64,000 nucleotides of DNA from Streptomyces sp. ISL-96. GTDB taxonomy: Bacteria; Actinomycetota; Actinomycetes; Streptomycetales; Streptomycetaceae. A model generated the notes under the pieces. That model was not told the origin of the DNA and ran no database searches. It was given only the letters and a program-made list of their open reading frames with translations. Position numbers and translations under genes: made by a program. The stretch spans positions 1 through 64,000 of the forward strand of contig NZ_JAGGPA010000005.1 of assembly GCF_018614035.1 (NCBI RefSeq), read 5' to 3'. This document shows, in pieces, positions 52,804 to 61,303 of this stretch (position 1 is its first letter; the number at the start of each line of letters is the position of its first letter).

Positions 52804-53445
52804 TCAGTGGAGCGTCTCGTCGAGGAACTCCGCGATCTGCGCCAGCACCTGCGACCGCTCCGAACCCGGCAGCCCCATCGCCACATGCGTGCTGAAGCCG
52901 TCGAGCAGCGCCCGTATCCGCGTCGCGAAGCGGTCGGCGTCGACCACCGTGCGCAGTTCGCCGCGCGAGGCGCCCTCGACGAGCAGGGCCACCAGGTCGC
53001 GGTGCCAGGACAGCTCGATGTCGAGGAGGCGGGCGCGGGCCTCCTCGTCGACGGCGTGCGAACGGTTCCAGAGCTCCAGCCACAGCGCCCAGTGCGGATC
53101 GCGGGGCCCCGACGGCACGTACAGATCGACGTACGCGTCGAGGCGCTCGCGCACCGGGACCTGCCGCGCGAGCGCGGCCCTGCGGTCCATGCCGAGCTGC
53201 TCCTCGCTCCATTCCAGGGTCTGGAGGAGGAGCTCGTCCTTGCTGCGGAAGTAATAGAGCAGGTGCCCGCTGCTCATACCGACCTCACGACCGAGCCCGG
53301 CCATGGTCAGCCGCTCCAGCCCGTGCTCGGCGATGCTCGCCATGGCGGCGGCGAGCACGGTCTCGCGGGGCGGGGCGGAGTTGCGACGGCGGGACGGCGG
53401 CTTCGCGGAGCCGGCGTCGCCGGACGCGGACGCGGACCCGGTCAT
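52804..53445 (-). CDS. TetR-family regulator (BetI-like)
   Basis: 213 aa. HTH at about 28-75: ETVLAAAMASIAEHGLERLT, GREVGMSSGHLLYYFRSKDE. The C-terminal domain is of the TetR_C_6 type (RLDAYVDLYVPSGPRDPHWA, WHRDLVALLVEGASRGEL). It lies 34 nt downstream of the agmatine deiminase gene on the same strand, so it is probably the last gene of ureAB-ureC-aguA-tetR and may control that operon and the divergent permease. Confidence 0.9.
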   Translation of the reverse strand: MTGSASASGDAGSAKPPSRRRNSAPPRETVLAAAMASIAEHGLERLTMAGLGREVGMSSGHLLYYFRSKDELLLQTLEWSEEQLGMDRRAALARQVPVRERLDAYVDLYVPSGPRDPHWALWLELWNRSHAVDEEARARLLDIELSWHRDLVALLVEGASRGELRTVVDADRFATRIRALLDGFSTHVAMGLPGSERSQVLAQIAEFLDETLH

Positions 53446-53479
53446 GAGGCGTTCTCGTTCACTCGTATGTTTTACCCGA

Positions 53480-54511
53480 TCAGCTGTGCGTCGCGGGCTG
53501 CTGCTGGGTGATGCAGTGGATTCCGCCGCCGCCGGCGAAGATCTCGCGGGCGTCGACCAGCGTCACCGTACGGTCGGGGAAGAGGCCGCGGAAGATCTCG
53601 GCCGCCTCCTCGTCGCGCGGGTCGTCGAAGGCACAGAGGACCACACCGCCGTTGCAGAGGTAGTGGTTGATGTACGAGTAGTCGACCCAGTCGCCGTCGA
53701 CCTTCACCTTCGTCGGGGCGGGCACCTCGATGACCTTGAGCGGGCGGCCCTTGGCGTCGGTCTGGGCGCGCAGCAGCTCGACGTTCGCCTTGCACGGCTC
53801 GTGGTCGGGGTGGGAGGGGTCGGGCTGGGTGTGGACCAGCACCACTCCGGGCGCGGCGAACGCGGCGACGATGTCGACGTGGCCGAGGGTGCCGAAGCCG
53901 TGCGGCGGGTAGTCGGTGGTCAGGCCGCGCGGCAGCCAGATCGCCTTCGTCGTGCCCAGCTTGGCATGGATCTCCGCCTCGACCTGCTCGCGCGTCCACT
54001 GGGGGTTGCGCTCGGGGCCGAGCTGGACGGTCTCGGTGAGCAGGACCGTACCCTCGCCGTCGACGTGGATGCCGCCGCCCTCGTTGACGAGCGGGGACGA
54101 AAGCGTGGCTACGCCCGCGAGGTCGGCGATCATGCCGGCGATCTTCGAGTCGTGCTCCCAGGTCGCCCAGTCCTGCGCGCCCCAGCCGTTGAACACCCAG
54201 TCCACGGCGGCCAGTTCGCCGGTCTCGTCGTCCTTGACGAAGGTCGGGCCGATGTCCCGCATCCAGGCGTCGTCCAGCTCACGCTCGACGAGCTCGATGT
54301 CCGGGCCGAGCAGTTCGCGGGCGCCGGCCGACTGACCGGGTCCGCAGACCACGGTGACCGGCTCGTAGGCGCGTACGGCGCGGGCGACGCTCGCCCAGGC
54401 CTCGCGGGAGGCGGCGAGCTCCTCGGGGTCGGAGAAGGTGACGTTGGGGCTGGGCCACGCCATCCAGGTGCGCTCGTGCGGGGCCCACTCGGCGGGCATA
54501 CGGAAAGCCAT
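53480..54511 (-). CDS. aguA: Agmatine deiminase / peptidyl-arginine deiminase-like
   Basis: 343 aa, PPAD family amidinotransferase fold. N-terminus MPAEWAPHERTWMAWPSP; catalytic acid/base block RDIGPTFVKDDETGELAAVD; EGGGIHVDGEGTVLLTE; catalytic Cys in the C-terminal GGGGIHCITQQQPA. The family activity is agmatine to N-carbamoylputrescine plus ammonia. It is downstream of ureC (34 nt). The product carries a ureido group, which may explain the pairing with a urease-like enzyme (inference). Confidence 0.92.
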   Translation of the reverse strand: MAFRMPAEWAPHERTWMAWPSPNVTFSDPEELAASREAWASVARAVRAYEPVTVVCGPGQSAGARELLGPDIELVERELDDAWMRDIGPTFVKDDETGELAAVDWVFNGWGAQDWATWEHDSKIAGMIADLAGVATLSSPLVNEGGGIHVDGEGTVLLTETVQLGPERNPQWTREQVEAEIHAKLGTTKAIWLPRGLTTDYPPHGFGTLGHVDIVAAFAAPGVVLVHTQPDPSHPDHEPCKANVELLRAQTDAKGRPLKVIEVPAPTKVKVDGDWVDYSYINHYLCNGGVVLCAFDDPRDEEAAEIFRGLFPDRTVTLVDAREIFAGGGGIHCITQQQPATHS

Positions 54512-54545
54512 GGGGGGTCCTTACTGGAATCAGGGGATCCGAGGA

Positions 54546-56234
54546 TCAGAGGAAGTAGAGGCGGTTCAGGGAGACGGAGTCGGCGGGTTCGGAGCGGAGC
54601 GGGTCGCCGTCGAGCGTGACCAGCCCACTGTGTCCGTCCACCCCCACCTGTCCGATACGGGAGTTCAGGCGCAGGTCGGCCGGGCCGATGCCGCGCGTGC
54701 CGCGCACGGCGACTCGGCGCCGGCGCGTGGGCATCAGGTCGTTGCCCTGGTCGAGGGCGGCCTGCGCGACGAAGGCCACCGAGATGTCGGCGGGGGTGGC
54801 GCCGTACGCACCGAACAGCGGCCCGAGGACCAGCGGCTCGCAGGTGTCGGTCGCGGCGTTCGGGTCGCCCGTGACGCCGTACGCCGGGAAGCCCGACTTC
54901 AGCACCATCTGCGGCTTCGCGCCGAAGTACTGCGGCCGCCACAGCACGATGTCGGCCATCTTGCCGACCTCGATCGACCCGATCTCGTGGGCGAGACCGT
55001 GGGCGATGGCGGGGTTGATGGTCAGCTTGGCCATGTAGCGCAGGACGCGGGCGTTGTCGTCGTCCGGGCCGTCGCCCTCCATCGGGCCCAGCTCGGCCTT
55101 CATCTTCCCGGCCATCTGGAAGGTACGGCGCACGGTCTCGCCCGCGCGCCCCATCCCCTGCGCGTCGGACGACGTGATGCCGATCGCGCCCAGGTCGTGC
55201 AGCACGTCCTCGGCGCCCATCGTCCCGGCGCGGATCCGGTCGCGCGCCATGGCGGCGTCGCCGGGCAGGTCGGTCTTCAGGTCGTGTACGGAGACGATCA
55301 TCCCGTAGTGCTCGGCGACCGCGTCCCGCCCGAAGGGGAGCGTGGGGTTGGTCGACGAGCCGATGACGTTCCGTACGCCCGCCATCTTGAGCACGTTGGG
55401 GACGTGCCCGCCGCCGCAGCCCTCGATGTGGAAGGCGTGGATCGTACGGCCTTCGAGGACGGACAGGGTGTCCTCGACCGACAGGCACTCGTTCAGGCCG
55501 TCGCTGTGCAGTGCGACCTGTACGTCGTGCTCCTCGGCGACCCGCAGCGCGGTGTCCAGGGCGCGGGTGTGCGCGCCCATGTCCTCGTGCACCTTGAAGC
55601 CGGACGCGCCGCCCTCGGCGAGCGCCTCGACGAGCGGGGCCGCGTCGGAGGACGAGCCGCGCGCGAGAAAGCCGATGTTGACGGGCCAGGCGTCGAAGGC
55701 GCCGAAGGCGTGGCGCAGGGCCCACGGCGAGTTCACACCGACGCCCCAGACCGGGCCGAACTCCTGGCCGATGATCGTCGTCACGCCGGAGGCGAGCGAG
55801 GCCTCCATGATGCGCGGCGACAGCAGGTGAACGTGCGTGTCGACGGACCCCGCCGTCGCGATCAGGCCCTCGCCGGAGACGATCGACGTACCGGTGCCGA
55901 CGACGACGTCCACGCCGTCGAGGGTGTCCGGGTTGCCGGCCCGCCCGATGGCGTGGATGCGGCCTTCCCTGATGCCGATCGACACCTTGCGGATGCCCTG
56001 CGCCACGTCGATGACCAGCACATTGCTGATGACCACGTCGCAGGTCTCGCGCACGGCGGCGGCCTTGAGGTGCAGCCCGTCGCGGGCCGTCTTGCCGAAG
56101 CCGGCCAGGAACTCCTCGCCCGGCTTCTGCGCGTCCGACTCGACGCGCACGGTCAGCCCGGAGTCGCCGAGGCGGACGCGGTCCCCGGCGCGGGGGCCGT
56201 GCACGGCGGCGTACTCATGCGGATCGATGCTCAT
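54546..56234 (-). CDS. ureC: Urease alpha subunit homologue, non-canonical active-site flap
   Basis: 562 aa amidohydrolase-fold alpha subunit. Nickel-ligand residues are present: His pair in SVDTHVHLL, carbamylatable Lys in GFKVHEDMGA, His in VALHSDGLNE, His in GCGGGHVPNVL and Asp in SSDAQGMGRAGE. The mobile flap, normally MVCHHLD (Cys319-His320-His321 in Klebsiella numbering), reads VSVHDLK: Cys to Val, His320 kept, second His to Asp. The segment normally GTHATT is shortened. Urea hydrolysis is therefore uncertain; another ureido substrate is possible. ATG overlaps the ureAB stop by 4 nt. Confidence 0.88.
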   Translation of the reverse strand: MSIDPHEYAAVHGPRAGDRVRLGDSGLTVRVESDAQKPGEEFLAGFGKTARDGLHLKAAAVRETCDVVISNVLVIDVAQGIRKVSIGIREGRIHAIGRAGNPDTLDGVDVVVGTGTSIVSGEGLIATAGSVDTHVHLLSPRIMEASLASGVTTIIGQEFGPVWGVGVNSPWALRHAFGAFDAWPVNIGFLARGSSSDAAPLVEALAEGGASGFKVHEDMGAHTRALDTALRVAEEHDVQVALHSDGLNECLSVEDTLSVLEGRTIHAFHIEGCGGGHVPNVLKMAGVRNVIGSSTNPTLPFGRDAVAEHYGMIVSVHDLKTDLPGDAAMARDRIRAGTMGAEDVLHDLGAIGITSSDAQGMGRAGETVRRTFQMAGKMKAELGPMEGDGPDDDNARVLRYMAKLTINPAIAHGLAHEIGSIEVGKMADIVLWRPQYFGAKPQMVLKSGFPAYGVTGDPNAATDTCEPLVLGPLFGAYGATPADISVAFVAQAALDQGNDLMPTRRRRVAVRGTRGIGPADLRLNSRIGQVGVDGHSGLVTLDGDPLRSEPADSVSLNRLYFL

Positions 56235-56953
56235 GCCTCAGCTCCCTCTACTCCTGCTGCTCCTGCTGCTCCTGCTGCTCCCAGATAGCCGCAGGCGGCC
56301 GCCCTGCGCAGGGCCTCTTCCTTCGCGCCGGGCGCGTCCAGCGAACCGTCGACGAGCCCGGCGAAACCGATGGCGATCCGGCCGCCGCCGATCGGGACGA
56401 GACCGACCTCGGCCTCGCCGCCCGGGTCGAAGCGGACCGAAGAACCCGCCGGTACGCACAGCCGCATGCCGTACGCCGCCGCGCGGTCGAAGTCGAGGCG
56501 CGGATTGGCCTCGAAGAAGTGGAAGTGGGAGGTGACGCTGACGGGGACGGTCGCGGTGTTGCGTACGGTCAGCCGCACCGCCGGCTCCGGCTCCGCGTCC
56601 GCGGGACCGGGCAGGACCGCGCCCGGGGCGTCCTCGCCCAGTGTGGCGCCGCCGCCGATCGGGGACGAGACGACCGCGAGCCGGGACCCGTCGTCGAAGA
56701 CGGCCTCCACATGCACCTCGGTCACCACATCGGCCACACCCGGCAGCACATCGTCGGGGCCGAGCACGGACCGTGCCGCCTCGATAGCCTCCGCGAGCCG
56801 CCGCCCGTCGCGGGCCGCCTCGCAGACCGTGTCCGCGATGAGCGCGGTCGCCTCCGGCACGTTGAGCCGCAGCCCGCGCGCCCGGCGCGCACGCGCCAGC
56901 TCGGCAGCTCCGAACAGCAGCAGCCGGTCGCGTTCCGTCGGGGTCAGTCGCAC
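56231..56953 (-). CDS. ureAB: Fused urease gamma-beta subunit
   Basis: 240 aa. Residues 1-95 are UreA-like (MRLTPTERDRLLLFGAAELA, LRLNVPEATALIADTVCEAA); about 105-225 are UreB-like (TSHFHFFEANPRLDFDRAAA, YGMRLCVPAGSSVRFDPGGE). The C-terminus is an Ala/Gly run (GAAGAAGAAG) encoded by a 9-bp tandem repeat at about 56246-56280. Fusion of gamma and beta is known from other bacteria. No ureD, ureE, ureF or ureG is nearby, so maturation would rely on genes elsewhere. Confidence 0.9.
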   Translation of the reverse strand: MRLTPTERDRLLLFGAAELARARRARGLRLNVPEATALIADTVCEAARDGRRLAEAIEAARSVLGPDDVLPGVADVVTEVHVEAVFDDGSRLAVVSSPIGGGATLGEDAPGAVLPGPADAEPEPAVRLTVRNTATVPVSVTSHFHFFEANPRLDFDRAAAYGMRLCVPAGSSVRFDPGGEAEVGLVPIGGGRIAIGFAGLVDGSLDAPGAKEEALRRAAACGYLGAAGAAGAAGVEGAEA

Positions 56954-57093
56954 GCCGCCACACCTCCAAAAGTTTAGAACTTCACTCTAACCACGAGATT
57001 CATACGCTGGAAACATTGACGCGCCACCTTGAGACAAGTCACATTGAACAGCACTCAAAACTTTGTCGTCCGGCAGACCGGGAGGACCCAGCC
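56954..57093. promoter_or_regulatory. Divergent promoter region, ureAB / NCS1 permease
   Basis: 140 bp, AT-richer than its surroundings. It contains GTTTAGA-N7-TCTAACC (core TTAGA 56974-56978 and TCTAA 56986-56990), a good operator candidate for the operon's TetR regulator or another repressor. Confidence 0.45.
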
Positions 57094-58518
57094 ATGCCGA
57101 TTGAACAGCGCGGAGTCGACACCATTCCCGACGAGGAGCGCACCAGCGGGCCGCGCGACCTCGTCTCCCTGCTTCTCGGTTCGAACCTGTGCCTCGGCGT
57201 CATCGTCTTCGGGTGGCTGCCGCCGTCCTTCGGCCTCGGCCTGTGGCCTTCGCTGACGTCGATCATCGTCGGCACCGTGGCCGGCATAGCGGTGACGGCC
57301 CCGCTGGCACTCATCTCCCTGCGCACGGCCACCAACCTCTCCACCTCCAGCGGCGCCCAGTTCGGCGTACGGGGCAGGCTCGTCGGCTCGGTCGTAGGCC
57401 TGCTGCTGTCCCTCGGTTATACGGCGCTCACGCTGTGGATCGGCGGCGACGTGATGGTCGGCACGCTGTCCCGGCTGACCGGGCTGCCGGACAGCGGGTC
57501 CTCCCGCGCCCTGATGTACACGGTGCTGGCGGGCGCCACGGTCGTAGCGGCGGTGTACGGCTACAAGCTGCTGCTGAGCCTGAGCAAGGTGCTGTCCATC
57601 GGCATGGTCGTGCTGCTGCTGGTGGGCGTCTACGCGTACGCCGGCGACTTCACGACGGCGGCCCCGCCGGACACCCCGTACCTCCTCGGCTCCTTCTGGC
57701 CGACCTGGCTGCTCGCGGCCGTCGCCGCCGGACTGAGCGGCCCGGTCGCCTTCATCACGCTGCTCGGTGACTACACGCGCTACATCTCGCCGCGCCGCCA
57801 CAGCTCGCGCAAGGTCTTCTGGGCGACCTGTCTCGGCCTGCTCCTGGGCCTGCTGATCCCGCAGCTGTTCGGTACGTACACGGCTCTCGCGGCCCGCGCC
57901 GGCCTCGACTACGCGGGACCGCTCGTCGAGGCCGCGCCCTTCTGGTTCCTGGTGCCGCTGCTGCTGGCGGCCTCGGCCGGGTCAGTCGGCAACGCCGGCC
58001 TGATGCTGTACTCGATGGGCCTCGACCTGGACGCGATCCTGCCGCGCGCGACCCGCACCCGGGCCACCGTGATCGCGGCCGCCGTCGCGACCGCGTTCGT
58101 GTTCGTGGGCTCCTTCGCGTGGTCGGTCCAGTCCGCGATGACGTCGTTCGTTTTGCTCCTGACCGCGATCGGCACGCCGTGGGCGGTCATCTCCCTCATC
58201 GGGTACGCGCGCTGCGGCGGCCAGTACGACGCGGACGCCCTCCAGGTCTTCAACCGCCGCGCCAAGGGCGGCGTCTACTGGTACCGGTCGGGCTGGAACG
58301 TCCAGGCCACGGTGTCCTGGGCGCTGGGCGCGGCGGTCGGCCTCGCAGCGGTCTCCACGACGGTGTACGAAGGCCCGCTGCTGGCGCTCACCGGCGGCGT
58401 GGACTGCAGCTTCATCCTGTCGGGGCTGGTGGGCGGCGTGGCGTACGCGGCGAAGGCGCGGACGGCGGCGCTGCCTGCGGAGGCAGACCCGGTCAGCGAG
58501 GCGCCCACCCCCGCGTAG
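57094..58518 (+). CDS. NCS1-family nucleobase/cation permease (CodB-like)
   Basis: 474 aa, about 12 membrane segments, for example LVSLLLGSNLCLGVIVFGWL and VLSIGMVVLLLVGVYAYAG. NCS1 hallmarks: N-terminal SNLCLGVIVFGWLPP and the central LLGDYTRYISPR (GDYxRY) loop. The family imports cytosine, purines, hydantoins and allantoin with Na+ or H+. Start ATG with GGGAGGAC (MPIEQRGVDTIPDEERTSG). Divergent from the urease-like operon, so a nitrogen-rich substrate handled by that operon is a reasonable inference. Confidence 0.9.
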   Translation: MPIEQRGVDTIPDEERTSGPRDLVSLLLGSNLCLGVIVFGWLPPSFGLGLWPSLTSIIVGTVAGIAVTAPLALISLRTATNLSTSSGAQFGVRGRLVGSVVGLLLSLGYTALTLWIGGDVMVGTLSRLTGLPDSGSSRALMYTVLAGATVVAAVYGYKLLLSLSKVLSIGMVVLLLVGVYAYAGDFTTAAPPDTPYLLGSFWPTWLLAAVAAGLSGPVAFITLLGDYTRYISPRRHSSRKVFWATCLGLLLGLLIPQLFGTYTALAARAGLDYAGPLVEAAPFWFLVPLLLAASAGSVGNAGLMLYSMGLDLDAILPRATRTRATVIAAAVATAFVFVGSFAWSVQSAMTSFVLLLTAIGTPWAVISLIGYARCGGQYDADALQVFNRRAKGGVYWYRSGWNVQATVSWALGAAVGLAAVSTTVYEGPLLALTGGVDCSFILSGLVGGVAYAAKARTAALPAEADPVSEAPTPA

Positions 58519-58549
58519 GCGCGCCGCCGGCTGTCCTGCGGAGCTGTTC

Positions 58550-58742
58550 CCCTACCCGCCCCTTCCCGAACTGGGGCTCCGCCCCAGACCCCGCTCCTCA
58601 AACGCCGGAGGGGCTGAAAGTTGCCGCTGCGCGGCAAATCCAGCCCGTCCGGCGTTTGAGGACACGCCCGGAGGGCGTCCGGGGGTCTGGGGGCTTGCCC
58701 CCAGTTCGGGAAAGAGCGGGTCGGGGAAAAGCGCCGCAGGCA
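58550..58742. repeat. Dispersed intergenic repeat, complete inverted pair
   Basis: Left arm (CCCGCCCCTTCCCGAAC, GGGGCTCCGCCCC, TCCTCAAACGCCGGA) and right arm (TCCGGCGTTTGAGGAC, GGGGGCTTGCCCCC, TTCGGGAAAGAGCGGGT) form a near-complete inverted repeat of about 190 bp between the convergent permease and ilvE. Two copies of this sequence family flank other genes in the window. Confidence 0.85.
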
Positions 58743-58817
58743 ACCCGGGCCCGCAACGCGCGAGGCCGCGCCCAGCGAAGGGCCGGGCGCGGCCAGGGCG
58801 TACAACTACCGACCGGG

Positions 58818-59906
58818 TCAGCCCAGTTCGTGGGTCCAGCCGTGGGTGTCCTCGGCCGTGCCGGTCTGGATGGCGAGCAGCGCCTTGCGCAGCTCCATCG
58901 TCACCTTGCCCGGCTGCCCATCCCCCTGCACCCACTCCGCACCCTCGGACTTCACCGACCCGACCGGCGTGATCGCCGCCGCCGTGCCGCACGCGAAGAC
59001 CTCGGTCAGGGTGCCGTTCTCGGTGTCGCGCTTCCAGTCCTCCGTGGAGATCCGCCCCTCCGCCGACTCGTACCCGAGGTCACGCGCGAGCTGGAGCAGC
59101 GAGTCACGGGTGATGCCGGCCAGAAGGGAGCCCGTCAGCTCCGGGGTGACGATCTTGTTCCCGTACACGAAGTACAGGTTCATGCCGCCCATCTCCTCGA
59201 CCCACTTGTGCTCCAGCGCGTCGAGCCACACCACCTGGTCGCACCCCTTCTCCGCCGCCTCGGCGAAGGCGAGCAGCGAGGCCGCGTAGTTGCCACCCGT
59301 CTTGGCGAAGCCCATGCCGCCGGGGACGGCGCGCACGTAGTTCTCGGACAGCCAGACCGAGACCGGCTTGACCCCGCCCGGGAAGTACGCCCCGGCCGGC
59401 GACGCGATGACGATGAAGAGGTACTCATTGGCCGGCTTCACACCCAGCCCCACCTCGTTGGCGATCATGAACGGGCGCAGGTAGAGCGAGTCCTCGCCGC
59501 CGTGCGCCGGAACCCACGCCTTGTCCTGCTGCACCAGCGCGTCACACGCCGCGATGAACGTCTCGACCGGCAGCTCCGGCATCGCGAGGCGCCGCGCCGA
59601 GACCTGGAAGCGCCTGGCGTTCGCGTCGGGGCGGAAGGTGGCGACCGAGCCGTCGGGCCGGCGGAAGGCCTTCAGGCCCTCGAAGATCTCCTGCGCGTAG
59701 TGCAGGGTCATGTTGGCCGGGTCGATCGACAGCGGCGCGTACGGCACGAGCTGCGCGTCGTGCCAGCCACGACCCTCGGTCCACCGGATGGTGACCATGT
59801 GGTCGGTGAAGTGGCGGCCGAATCCGGGGTTGGCCAGGATCGCCTCGCGCTCCGCGTCGGACAGCGGGTGCGAGGAGGGCTTGAGCTCGATCGTGGGCGT
59901 CGTCAT
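58818..59906 (-). CDS. ilvE: Branched-chain amino acid aminotransferase
   Basis: 362 aa, fold-type IV PLP enzyme making Val, Leu and Ile from their 2-oxo acids. PLP Lys in [18 protein letters not shown]; signature [18 protein letters not shown]; substrate block [21 protein letters not shown] at 59906 with GAAGGA upstream. The leader contains a short ORF with Val-Leu-Leu. Confidence 0.96.
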   Translation of the reverse strand: MTTPTIELKPSSHPLSDAEREAILANPGFGRHFTDHMVTIRWTEGRGWHDAQLVPYAPLSIDPANMTLHYAQEIFEGLKAFRRPDGSVATFRPDANARRFQVSARRLAMPELPVETFIAACDALVQQDKAWVPAHGGEDSLYLRPFMIANEVGLGVKPANEYLFIVIASPAGAYFPGGVKPVSVWLSENYVRAVPGGMGFAKTGGNYAASLLAFAEAAEKGCDQVVWLDALEHKWVEEMGGMNLYFVYGNKIVTPELTGSLLAGITRDSLLQLARDLGYESAEGRISTEDWKRDTENGTLTEVFACGTAAAITPVGSVKSEGAEWVQGDGQPGKVTMELRKALLAIQTGTAEDTHGWTHELG

Positions 59907-59946
59907 GAGTGCGTGTCCTTCACCGGTTGTGTGTGGTGGACCGCGC

Positions 59947-59982
59947 TCACGCCTCTAGTAGGACGTCCGAGCTTCCCCTCAT
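59947..59982 (-). CDS. Putative ilvE leader peptide (Val-Leu-Leu)
   Basis: [15 protein letters not shown], 11 residues, ending 40 nt before ilvE. Leu codons are CTA CTA, among the rarest in Streptomyces, directly after GTC Val. No intrinsic terminator with a T-run follows, so if it regulates, it would act by a GC hairpin or on translation. Weak ribosome site (GTGGGG). Confidence 0.4.
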   Translation of the reverse strand: MRGSSDVLLEA

Positions 59983-60080
59983 GCCGCGGCCCCACGTTCG
60001 ATTATCGCCTGTGGGAGTGCGTGCATGAAACGGCGTGTAGTGCGGCCCAGGATTGATGGTCGCACCCGGCCGCGGCAAAG

Positions 60081-60115
60081 CACAGCCGCCGGGTGTCTGT
60101 GACCCGGCGGCTGTG
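60081..60115 (-). terminator. Terminator of leuB
   Basis: A perfect 14-bp stem (60081-60094 with 60102-60115), loop 7 nt, 17 nt beyond the leuB stop. Confidence 0.85.
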
Positions 60116-60131
60116 GGAGGAGTCCGTCGGG

Positions 60132-61175
60132 TCAGCCCGCTACTCGTACCGCGAGCGCGTCGCCGATTTCGTCCGTCGTACGGACCGTGCTGCCGTCGCG
60201 CTCCGCCAGGTCGGCGGAGACGGCCGCCTCGATACGGACGGCCTCGGCCTCGAAGCCGAGGTGCCGCAGGAGGAGGGCGACGGAGAGGATCGTGGCCGTC
60301 GGGTCGGCCTTGCCCTGGCCCGCGATGTCGGGCGCGGAGCCGTGAACGGGCTCGAACATCGACGGGAAGGCACCCGTCGGGTTGATGTTGCCGGAGGCCG
60401 CCAGGCCGATGCCGCCGGTCACGGCAGCGGCGAGGTCGGTGAGGATGTCGCCGAAGAGGTTGTCGGTGACGATGACGTCGAAGCGCTCGGGCTGCGTGAC
60501 GAAGAAGATCGTCGCGGCGTCGACGTGCAGGTAGTCGGTGGTGACGTCCGGGTATTCCTGGCCGACCTTGTCGAAGATGTTCTTCCACATGTGGCCGGCG
60601 TAGACGAGGACGTTGTTCTTGTGGACCAGCGTCAGCTTCTTGCGCGGACGGGCGTTGGCCCGCTCGTACGCGTCACGGACGACGCGCTCCACGCCGTACG
60701 CCGTATTGAGGCTGACCTCGGTCGCGACCTCGTGCTCCGTACCGGTGCGGATCGAGCCGCCGTTTCCGGTGTACGGGCCTTCGGTGCCCTCGCGCACGAC
60801 GATGAAGTCGATGTCGGGGCGGCCGGCCAGCGGGGTCGCGGTGTTCGGGAACAGCTTCGACGGGCGCAGGTTGATGAAGTGGTCGAAGGCGAACCGCAGC
60901 TTGAGCAGCAGCCCGCGCTCCAGGACGCCGGACGGCACGGACGGGTCGCCGATCGCGCCGAGCAGGATGGCGTCGTGCTGCTTGAGGGAGTCGAGCTCCG
61001 CGTCCGGGAGGGTCTCTCCGGTGCGGTGCCAGCGCTGAGCGCCGAGGTCGTACTCCTTGGTCTGCAGCTTCACATCCTGCGGGAGGACGGCGTTGAGGAC
61101 CTTGAGCCCTTGGGCCACGACCTCCTGGCCGATGCCGTCACCAGGGACCACTGCGAGATTGAGGCTGCGAGACAT
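60132..61175 (-). CDS. leuB: 3-isopropylmalate dehydrogenase
   Basis: NAD-dependent oxidative decarboxylation in leucine synthesis (also methylmalate for the citramalate route). 347 aa. [71 protein letters not shown] and [15 protein letters not shown] are all canonical. Transcribed separately from ilvE because of the terminator between them. Confidence 0.97.
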   Translation of the reverse strand: MSRSLNLAVVPGDGIGQEVVAQGLKVLNAVLPQDVKLQTKEYDLGAQRWHRTGETLPDAELDSLKQHDAILLGAIGDPSVPSGVLERGLLLKLRFAFDHFINLRPSKLFPNTATPLAGRPDIDFIVVREGTEGPYTGNGGSIRTGTEHEVATEVSLNTAYGVERVVRDAYERANARPRKKLTLVHKNNVLVYAGHMWKNIFDKVGQEYPDVTTDYLHVDAATIFFVTQPERFDVIVTDNLFGDILTDLAAAVTGGIGLAASGNINPTGAFPSMFEPVHGSAPDIAGQGKADPTATILSVALLLRHLGFEAEAVRIEAAVSADLAERDGSTVRTTDEIGDALAVRVAG

Positions 61176-61251
61176 GTCGGCACCCTACTCCCGCGTCCCA
61201 GCACCTGACACCGGGCGTCCGCCATTCGGACTCAAAATCTCGACAGATTCT

Positions 61252-61303
61252 GTTCACCCTTAGTACTGGCCAGAGTTGGTTGTTACTGGGAAGTTTTTTC
61301 CCA
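61252..61303 (+). promoter_or_regulatory. PHO-box-like unit and start-site hairpin upstream of the phosphatase
   Basis: GTTCACC at 61252-61258 matches the PhoP direct-repeat unit of Streptomyces (7 of 7), but the adjoining 11-nt units are weak. TGGGAA (61287-61292) and TTCCCA (61298-61303) form a hairpin that covers the GGGAAG ribosome site and the A of the start codon. Confidence 0.35.
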
